NCBI RefSeq assembly: GCF_007197775.1
Contig: NZ_CP041638.1
Span: 2,046,001 to 2,110,000, forward strand
DNA: 64,000 bases
Origin: Thalassotalea sp. PS06
GTDB lineage: Bacteria > Pseudomonadota > Gammaproteobacteria > Enterobacterales > Alteromonadaceae
Direction: 5' to 3'
Part shown: positions 57,997-64,000 of the stretch, piece after piece
Layout: the number at the start of each line of letters is the position of its first letter
Numbering within the stretch: position 1 is the stretch's first letter
Notes under the pieces: generated by a model
The model's database searches: none
Told to the model about the DNA's origin: nothing
The model's input: the letters and a program-made list of their open reading frames with translations, nothing else
Position numbers and translations under genes: made by a program

Positions 57997-58323
57997 TTAA
58001 TCACCACCGCCTCCGCCGCAACCACCTCCGTAGCTCCCGGAGTCATAACCTCCTCCCGTAGTGCCAGAGGTTTCATTATTGCCACTACCACCCTTTCCCT
58101 GTTTTTTGGAGTCGGGATGGGAAAAACCTGGCTTTATAATCGCTTGGTAAAATGCGCCACAAAAAGCGCCGACCCAGGCCACAGAAGCAGAGAACGAAAG
58201 TATCTTTTCTGGTGACAGGATATCCTTATCAAATGCCAGCATCAGAAATACGGTTGCACAACTGAAAAAGATTAATGCGCCAACAAATGCACCAATGACC
58301 GCGTTCTTAAATAAGCGAGACAT
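57997..58323 (-). CDS. Small two-helix membrane protein with glycine-rich tail
   Basis: A 108-aa protein with two transmembrane segments (about 8-30 and 43-65) and a C-terminal Gly/Ser-rich tail ending GGCGGGGGD, a pattern also seen in TPM-domain proteins. No family recognised. It stands between the dienelactone hydrolase and rpsO genes and contributes to the split of rpsO from pnp. Confidence 0.55.
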   Translation of the reverse strand: MSRLFKNAVIGAFVGALIFFSCATVFLMLAFDKDILSPEKILSFSASVAWVGAFCGAFYQAIIKPGFSHPDSKKQGKGGSGNNETSGTTGGGYDSGSYGGGCGGGGGD

Positions 58324-58456
58324 TTTGAAAATCCATTTGATTTTTATTGACTTACTATTGCACGAGTAACCAAGGAGTTCAACGATATCGCAGCTTTGCC
58401 TATCGCGACTAAACGGTTTCCTGGCTTATAAGATAGAGAGAAAGGGCTTGAAAGAC

Positions 58457-58500
58457 CAAGGGGTCAGAGTCGTTGATATTTCAACAACTCTGACCCCTTG
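58457..58500. repeat. REP-like palindrome (GGGGTCAGAGT type)
   Basis: Perfect 14-bp arms CAAGGGGTCAGAGT / ACTCTGACCCCTTG enclose a second stem GTTGA/TCAAC with a TATT loop. GGGGTCAGAGT...ACTCTGACCCC hairpins resemble REP sequences mobilised by RAYT (REP-associated tyrosine) transposases; no such gene is in the window. It could also affect rpsO mRNA 3' ends. Confidence 0.75.
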
Positions 58501-58507
58501 ATAAAAA

Positions 58508-58533
58508 ACAAAAGGCCGCGAATGCGGCCTTTT
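58508..58533 (-). terminator. Rho-independent terminator after rpsO
   Basis: AAAAGGCCGC / GCGGCCTTTT stem with GAAT loop, T-run on the minus strand, about 25 nt after the rpsO stop. It would separate rpsO from the downstream genes. Confidence 0.85.
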
Positions 58534-58555
58534 GGAAAGTTCTGAGAACTTAATC

Positions 58556-58825
58556 TTAGCGACGTAAACCTAAACGCTTGATTAGGTCGCTGTAGCGAGC
58601 TACGTCTTTACCTTTAAGGTAGTCAAGAAGCTTACGACGCTGGCTAACCATGCGAAGTAGACCACGACGTGAGTGGTGATCGTGGATGTGCTCTTTAAAG
58701 TGACCTTGAAGGTGGTTGATTTGTGTAGTTAATAAAGCAACTTGTACTTCAGGTGAACCAGTATCACCTTCAGATTGTGCATATTCTTTAACGATTTCAG
58801 CTTTTTTTTGTGCCGTTAGCGACAT
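58556..58825 (-). CDS. rpsO: 30S ribosomal protein S15
   Basis: S15 binds 16S rRNA and stabilises the platform. The 89-aa product equals E. coli length and has [37 protein letters not shown] and [21 protein letters not shown]. The ATG at 58825 follows TGGAG; an in-frame start upstream at 58837 is rejected. It is separated from truB by about 125 nt. Confidence 0.98.
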   Translation of the reverse strand: MSLTAQKKAEIVKEYAQSEGDTGSPEVQVALLTTQINHLQGHFKEHIHDHHSRRGLLRMVSQRRKLLDYLKGKDVARYSDLIKRLGLRR

Positions 58826-58949
58826 AATAAACTCCAAATAAACTAAGTCAGACCGATCACTAATTCAGACTGACCGACAAAAGAGGCGGTATTCTAACAA
58901 GATTCACCGCCAGTGCAAGTAATTTATAGCAATCCGTTGCAAAGACTGT

Positions 58950-59900
58950 TTATTCAGTATCTGCCTGGTGATCAACCACCAAACGTTTCGGAGCAAGTAA
59001 GCCATCATCGTTTAACTGGCCGACACCGATAAATTTGCTTTCTGGCTCAATCACAATGCGCATTAAACCCTGCTCAGAAAGGCCTGGAACCAACACCGGG
59101 TTACCATGGCGAAGATAAACCGCAAGGTCTGCATCGACATTCGCTACAGGCAAATCCGCAACCGCAGTATCCATAGGCAATAGCAACGGTTCAAGATATT
59201 TCGCCGGACTTTCATCCGCTTCTTTCGCCTTGGCCAGCAATTGTTCTAATTGCTCAAGCGTTACCATTTTATCGCGTGGATATTGACCCACGGACACCCG
59301 GCGAAGCATGCTTACATGAGCACCACAGCCAAGGCGCTCCCCTAAATCATCAACAATGGTACGAATATAGGTGCCTTTAGAAACATGAATTTCCATGTCG
59401 ACTTCATCGCCTTCAAAGCGAAGTACATCAAGACGAAACACGGTGATATCCCGCGCTTCTCGCTCCACTTCAATACCTTCTCGAGCGTATTTATATAAAG
59501 GCTGGCCTTTGTATTTCAGCGCCGAGTACATGGAAGGTACTTGCTTAGTGGTACCTCGAAAAAAATCTAACGCTTGCGCTAACTGCTCTTCACAAACGTC
59601 GACTGGTTTTTCAGAAACGACATCACCATCGGCATCAGACGTGGTGGTGCGGATCCCAAGTTTTGCGGTAACGATATAGGTTTTGTCCGTGTCTAACAGA
59701 AACTGGGAAAACTTAGTCGCTTCACCAAAACAGATTGGCAGCATACCAGTAGCTAGTGGGTCCAGTGCGCCGGTATGACCGGCTTTGTTAGCAAAATAAA
59801 TACGTTTCGCAGCCTGCAGGGCATGATTCGATGACATTTCGTAAGGTTTGTCGAGTAACAACACACCATCGACCTGACGACCTTTTCTCCGTCTTGCCAT
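58950..59900 (-). CDS. truB: tRNA pseudouridine(55) synthase TruB
   Basis: TruB makes pseudouridine 55 in tRNA. The 316-aa product (E. coli 314) has [20 protein letters not shown], the catalytic Asp in [16 protein letters not shown], and the C-terminal PUA-like domain. It overlaps nothing and starts 3 nt after rbfA stops. Confidence 0.96.
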   Translation of the reverse strand: MARRRKGRQVDGVLLLDKPYEMSSNHALQAAKRIYFANKAGHTGALDPLATGMLPICFGEATKFSQFLLDTDKTYIVTAKLGIRTTTSDADGDVVSEKPVDVCEEQLAQALDFFRGTTKQVPSMYSALKYKGQPLYKYAREGIEVEREARDITVFRLDVLRFEGDEVDMEIHVSKGTYIRTIVDDLGERLGCGAHVSMLRRVSVGQYPRDKMVTLEQLEQLLAKAKEADESPAKYLEPLLLPMDTAVADLPVANVDADLAVYLRHGNPVLVPGLSEQGLMRIVIEPESKFIGVGQLNDDGLLAPKRLVVDHQADTE

Positions 59901-59903
59901 TAA

Positions 59904-60320
59904 TTAATCCTGATTATCCGCAGTTTGCTCATCATCATTCTGGCCATTATCACCAGCACGACGTTTATCTTCAGATACAGCCTGATCTACCAGGGTGCTC
60001 ATTCGCACACCTTCTACCAATGACTTGTCATATTCAAATCTAAGGTTAGGCATAATACGAGCACGTAAACGCTTCGCAAGAAGTGAGCGAACATAACCGG
60101 ATGCTTCTTCCAAAACCTTCATTGCAGCGGCAATTTTTTCCGGCTCATCGTCAAAGAAGGTCACGAATACCTTGGCATAAGCCAGGTCACGAGTCACTTC
60201 TACAGCAGATACCGTCATCATCGAAAGACGTGGATCTTTAATTTCCCGTTGCAATATCATCGCAACTTCTTTTTGAATTTGTTGGGCTACCCGATCAGTT
60301 CGGGCATATTCTCTTGCCAT
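59904..60320 (-). CDS. rbfA: 30S ribosome-binding factor RbfA
   Basis: RbfA assists late 16S rRNA processing. The 138-aa product has [19 protein letters not shown], the KH-type fold, [14 protein letters not shown] and an acidic C-terminus. ATG at 60320 (GGAGA upstream) is chosen over an in-frame start 12 nt earlier. It lies downstream of infB with a hairpin between them. Confidence 0.96.
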   Translation of the reverse strand: MAREYARTDRVAQQIQKEVAMILQREIKDPRLSMMTVSAVEVTRDLAYAKVFVTFFDDEPEKIAAAMKVLEEASGYVRSLLAKRLRARIMPNLRFEYDKSLVEGVRMSTLVDQAVSEDKRRAGDNGQNDDEQTADNQD

Positions 60321-60382
60321 GAGAATCTCCATTACTTTTCCGCCTTGAGGTTAAAAGACCTATTGCGGAGAATTTCATATAA

Positions 60383-60407
60383 AAAATGGGAGCTAAGCCC
60401 CCATTTT
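60383..60407 (-). terminator. Hairpin between infB and rbfA (possible attenuator)
   Basis: AAAATGGG / CCCATTTT stem around AGCTAAGC with an adjacent T-run on the minus strand. It may partly terminate or stabilise the infB mRNA within the operon. Confidence 0.55.
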
Positions 60408-60431
60408 ATTTAATCTATCGTGGGACCTGAA

Positions 60432-63086
60432 TTACAGGGTACGCTTAACTTCAACCGTCTCGAATACCTCGATTTGGTCACCCACTTTAACGTCATTATA
60501 GTTCTTAACACCGATACCACATTCCGTATCTTTACGAACTTCCTGAACGTCATCTTTAAAGCGACGAAGTGATTCTAGCTCACCTTCGTAGATTACTACG
60601 TTTTCACGAAGTACGCGGATAGGCGCGCTACGCTTAACGATACCTTCGGTAACCATACAACCGGCAATCGCACCGATTTTCGGTGATTTAAATACGTCAC
60701 GTACGTCCGCAATACCGATGATTTCCTGCTTGAACTCAGGTGCTAACAAACCGCTCATGGCTTGTTTAACTTCATCGATTAGCTGATAAATAACGCTGTA
60801 ATAACGTAAATCAAGGTTCTCAGCTTCAATCACTTTACGAGCTGAAGCATCAGCACGAACGTTGAAACCAACAACGATAGCGTTAGATGCCGCTGCTAGT
60901 GATGCATCAGTCTCAGTGATACCACCAACACCAGAACCAACGATTTTCACTTTAACTTCATCGGTAGAAAGCTTCACTAATGAGTCAGAAATCGCTTCCA
61001 ATGAACCTTGTACGTCAGATTTCAATACCACGTTAACTTCGGAGATATCGCCTTCAGCCATATCGGTAAACATGTTTTCAAGCTTAGCTTTTTGCTGACG
61101 GGCAAGTTTCACATCACGGAACTTACCTTGACGATAAAGCGCAACTTCACGGGCTTTACGCTCGTCTTTAACAACCGTTGCTTCGTCACCTGATTGTGGT
61201 ACACCACTCAGACCTAAAATCTCTACCGGGATTGAAGGACCAGCTTCTGTAATTGAACGACCAAGCTCATCGCGCATTGCACGAACACGGCCGTACTCTA
61301 GACCACAAAGAACGATATCACCTTGTTTCAAGGTACCTTCCTGTACGAGTACAGTAGCAACCGGACCACGACCTTTATCAAGTTTTGATTCGATAACAAC
61401 ACCATTTGCCATCTTATCAACAACCGCAGTTAGCTCTAGTACTTCAGATTGTAGAAGTACCGCATCAAGCAATTCGTCGATACCCATACCAGATTTCGCT
61501 GATACGTGAACGAACTGAACATCACCACCCCAATCTTCTGGGATTACGTCGTGCTGTGATAATTCATTCTTAACACGATCTGGATCTGCAGTTTCTTTAT
61601 CCATTTTGTTAACAGCGATGATAATCGGTACTTCAGCAGCACGGGCGTGCTGAATCGCTTCGATTGTCTGAGGCATAACACCATCATCGGCAGCAACAAC
61701 AATGATTACGATATCGGTTGCTTTCGCACCACGAGAACGCATTGACGTAAACGCTGCGTGACCCGGGGTATCAAGGAAAGTGATCATGCCATGGCCAGTT
61801 TCTACATGGTAAGCGCCAATGTGCTGTGTAATACCACCGGCTTCGCCAGCCGCAACTTTCGCTTCACGAATGTAATCAAGTAACGAGGTTTTACCATGGT
61901 CAACGTGACCCATGATGGTAACAACTGGTGCACGGCTTACAGATTCACCTTCAGCACCGCGGTCAGTAAGAACCGCTTCTTCCAGGGCATTCTCTTTAAC
62001 AAGAACCGCTTTATGACCCATTTCTTCAACAACAAGTTGTGCTGTTTCCTGGTCGATTACCTGGTTAATGGTTGCCATCGCCCCCATTTTGAACATCGCC
62101 TTAACAACTTCAGCGCCTTTAATTGCCATTTTGTCAGCAAGTTCAGCAACAGAAATGGTCTCACCGATGCGAATTTCACGCTCAACCGCTTTCGCCGGTT
62201 TTTGGAAACCGTGTTGTAGAGAAGTTGGTGCACTCAAAGTACCCTTGCTGCGACCTTTACCGTGACGACCTTTAGCACCCTGGTCTTTCGCTGGCTTCTT
62301 CTTACGACGACGGCGTCCGCCACCCTCATCTTCACGGTCAACGGTATCTTCCGCTTCTTGTGCATACACTGACGAGGTAACATGAACCACTTCCTGTTCA
62401 CGACGCTTACGTTCAGCTTCCTGCTCTTTCCAGCGAGCTTCGTTTTCTTCCGCAAGCTTAGCAGCAGCTTCCGCTGCTTTTTTCGCTTCTTCTTCAGCTT
62501 TTGCCTTGGCTTCTTGTTCCTGGGCTAAACGAATACGTTTCTCTTCTTCGTTTTCCTGCTTCTCAACAACAGGCTCTTTAGCTTTAGCATCTGCAGCAGC
62601 TTTCGCTCGAGCTTTGGCTTCTGCATCGGCTTTTGCTTTTGCTTCCGCCTTGGCTTTTGCCTCTGCTTCAGCTTTTGCCCTTGCTTCGGCTTCAGCTTTG
62701 GCTTTCGCTTCGGCTTCAGCTTGTGCCTGAGCTTCCGCTTCGGCTTTTGCTTTTGCTTCTGCTTCGGCCTGTGCTTTAAGCTCTAAATCGCTGGCTTTCA
62801 CATAAGTGCGCTTCTTACGTACTTCAACCTGAACCTGCTTAGCCTTGCTACCAGAACCTGTGGTGATGGTAGATTTGGTCTTACGGTTCAGCGTCATCCG
62901 AGAAGGTTTGCCGCTCGAAGTGTCACCGTGCTGTTTCTTTAAGTGCTCAAGCAAGGTTTCTTTTTCCTGCTCGGTAACACTTTCACTGGCCGCTTTTTTG
63001 ATGCCAGCATCGGCTAACTGCTGTAGCAATTTCGCTTCATCAGTGCCTATATCTTTAGCAAGTTGTGTTACGGTTACATCTGTCAT
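60432..63086 (-). CDS. infB: Translation initiation factor IF-2
   Basis: IF-2 is the GTPase that delivers initiator tRNA. The 884-aa product has the N-terminal IF2N domain ([21 protein letters not shown]), a long Ala/Glu/Lys-rich low-complexity helix (about 110-240), a second IF2N-type motif, and the G domain with [27 protein letters not shown] and NKMDK. Domains II-IV follow (about 560-884). ATG at 63086 is preceded by AAGGAGA and fits the family start; a frame opening 48 nt upstream is rejected. E. coli IF-2 is 890 aa. Confidence 0.97.
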   Translation of the reverse strand: MTDVTVTQLAKDIGTDEAKLLQQLADAGIKKAASESVTEQEKETLLEHLKKQHGDTSSGKPSRMTLNRKTKSTITTGSGSKAKQVQVEVRKKRTYVKASDLELKAQAEAEAKAKAEAEAQAQAEAEAKAKAEAEARAKAEAEAKAKAEAKAKADAEAKARAKAAADAKAKEPVVEKQENEEEKRIRLAQEQEAKAKAEEEAKKAAEAAAKLAEENEARWKEQEAERKRREQEVVHVTSSVYAQEAEDTVDREDEGGGRRRRKKKPAKDQGAKGRHGKGRSKGTLSAPTSLQHGFQKPAKAVEREIRIGETISVAELADKMAIKGAEVVKAMFKMGAMATINQVIDQETAQLVVEEMGHKAVLVKENALEEAVLTDRGAEGESVSRAPVVTIMGHVDHGKTSLLDYIREAKVAAGEAGGITQHIGAYHVETGHGMITFLDTPGHAAFTSMRSRGAKATDIVIIVVAADDGVMPQTIEAIQHARAAEVPIIIAVNKMDKETADPDRVKNELSQHDVIPEDWGGDVQFVHVSAKSGMGIDELLDAVLLQSEVLELTAVVDKMANGVVIESKLDKGRGPVATVLVQEGTLKQGDIVLCGLEYGRVRAMRDELGRSITEAGPSIPVEILGLSGVPQSGDEATVVKDERKAREVALYRQGKFRDVKLARQQKAKLENMFTDMAEGDISEVNVVLKSDVQGSLEAISDSLVKLSTDEVKVKIVGSGVGGITETDASLAAASNAIVVGFNVRADASARKVIEAENLDLRYYSVIYQLIDEVKQAMSGLLAPEFKQEIIGIADVRDVFKSPKIGAIAGCMVTEGIVKRSAPIRVLRENVVIYEGELESLRRFKDDVQEVRKDTECGIGVKNYNDVKVGDQIEVFETVEVKRTL

Positions 63087-63112
63087 ATCTAATCTTTTCT
63101 CCTTGCCAGTTC

Positions 63113-64000
63113 TTATTCTTCGTTGAACCAGCAAATGTTACGCGCAGCCATGATAAACTCTGCCGCTTTTTCTTCACTTAGCTCTTCGATATCGGAAATT
63201 TCATCCACACCCTGCTCTGCTAGATCTTCCAGGGTGATCACGCCGCGACTGGCTAATACAAATGCCAGATGACGTTCCATACCTTCAAGGTTTAATAAGT
63301 CTTCTGCAGGCTCTGCACCTTCAAGACTTTCCTCAGAAGCAAGAGCCGCAGTGGTAAGTGCGCCTTTAGCACGCTCTCGCAACTCTTCAACAATATCTTC
63401 GTCTAAACCATTAATTTCCAGTAATTCACTTACCGGAACATAGGCAATTTCTTCTAAGGTTGAGAAACCTTCTTCTACCAACATGGTGGCAAAATCATCA
63501 TCGATGTCCAGCTTCTCAGTGAACAAAGTAATTACCTTGTCGTTTTCAGCCTGGTGCTTCGCGTTCATGTCATCAACCGTCATTACGTTTAGTTCCCAGC
63601 CAGTTAACTGGCTTGCTAAACGAATGTTCTGACCGCTCTTACCAATCGCCATTGCCAGGTTGCCTTCTTCAACAGCGATATCCATGGCGTTGGCATCTTC
63701 ATCAACGATGATAGATGCAACTTCCGCTGGTGCCATTGCATTGATAACAAACTGCGCTGGGTTATCGTCGAATAACACGATATCAACACGCTCACCGGCT
63801 AACTCGCCAGAAACAGCCTGGACACGAGAACCGCGCATACCAACACACGCACCAACCGGGTCAATACGCTTGTCGTTAGATTTCACAGCAATCTTGGCGC
63901 GTGAACCCGGATCGCGGGCAGCACCTTTGATTTCCAGCATCTCTTCACCAATTTCCGGCACTTCAACACGGAACAGCTCGATAAGCATTTCTGGCTTAGC
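63113..64000 (-). CDS. nusA: Transcription termination/antitermination factor NusA (N-terminus outside window)
   Basis: The window end cuts the 5' part; the frame is open to base 64000. The visible 295 residues hold KH1 ([20 protein letters not shown]), KH2 ([19 protein letters not shown]) and two C-terminal acidic repeats ([20 protein letters not shown] and [20 protein letters not shown]). E. coli NusA is 495 aa, so about 200 residues are missing. It is 26 nt upstream of infB in the classical nusA-infB operon. Confidence 0.97.
   Translation of the reverse strand, partial: AKPEMLIELFRVEVPEIGEEMLEIKGAARDPGSRAKIAVKSNDKRIDPVGACVGMRGSRVQAVSGELAGERVDIVLFDDNPAQFVINAMAPAEVASIIVDEDANAMDIAVEEGNLAMAIGKSGQNIRLASQLTGWELNVMTVDDMNAKHQAENDKVITLFTEKLDIDDDFATMLVEEGFSTLEEIAYVPVSELLEINGLDEDIVEELRERAKGALTTAALASEESLEGAEPAEDLLNLEGMERHLAFVLASRGVITLEDLAEQGVDEISDIEELSEEKAAEFIMAARNICWFNEE

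Overview
This 64-kb window is chromosomal DNA of a gammaproteobacterium. AT-leaning base use, Shine-Dalgarno starts and the gene set point to a marine Alteromonadales-like organism (Idiomarina, Colwellia, Thalassotalea or a relative). Order level is inferred from gene content and synteny; the genus cannot be fixed by eye. There are no rRNA or tRNA genes, no phage and no intact transposase.

Layout. (1) About 1-14.6 kb keeps the order known from E. coli around bamC-dapA-gcvR-bcp ... perM-bepA-yfgD-hda-purM-purN. Here dapA is missing between bamC and gcvR, and a TusA-like protein, DUF2069, DUF2066, DUF3108 and a large lipoprotein with an HExxH motif are interleaved. A block of 341-bp and 37-bp tandem repeats fills the space between the lipoprotein gene and hda. 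(2) About 14.6-28.5 kb is accessory: a 1146-aa PKD/FG-GAP-like lipoprotein, a YafJ-type amidotransferase divergent from fadE (which has a strong FadR-box candidate), an RcsF-like lipoprotein, a secreted cyanophycinase-like peptidase, small membrane and lipoproteins, a possible 27-aa peptide gene and a D-cysteine desulfhydrase/ACC-deaminase homologue. (3) About 28.5-40.2 kb is a complete TCA block, sdhCDAB-sucABCD, divergent from gltA. (4) About 40.2-42 kb is a non-coding locus of nested tandem repeats (29, 48, 34 and 14 bp). (5) About 42-53.3 kb is mixed: a response-regulator/histidine-kinase hybrid, tcdA, an intradiol dioxygenase gene with a C-terminal frameshift, an ABC exporter operon, a YbaY+META lipoprotein, an Asp/Glu racemase, a SufS-SufE fusion, and a TPR-metallopeptidase gene split by a frameshift in a homopolymer. 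(6) About 53.4-64 kb is the translation/RNA cluster nlpI-pnp / rpsO-truB-rbfA-infB-nusA, in which rpsO and pnp are separated by two extra genes and a mobile element.

The most notable non-coding content is a family of about 265-275-bp MITE-like elements with ATACCAAT...ATTGGTAT ends (three full copies and one solo end). One copy reaches the N-terminus of a small gene and another places an extended -10 box in front of tcdA. Two further repeat systems are hairpin-rich: a 109-bp duplication carrying perfect TGTCGAGATAT stems downstream of sucD, and a dispersed GATTCCGG...CCGGAATGACG family.

Functionally the window combines central carbon metabolism (TCA block, fatty acid oxidation), purine synthesis, envelope biogenesis and quality control (BamC, BepA, NlpI, RcsF-like), sulfur trafficking (TusA-like, SufS-SufE, TcdA, desulfhydrase) and RNA metabolism.
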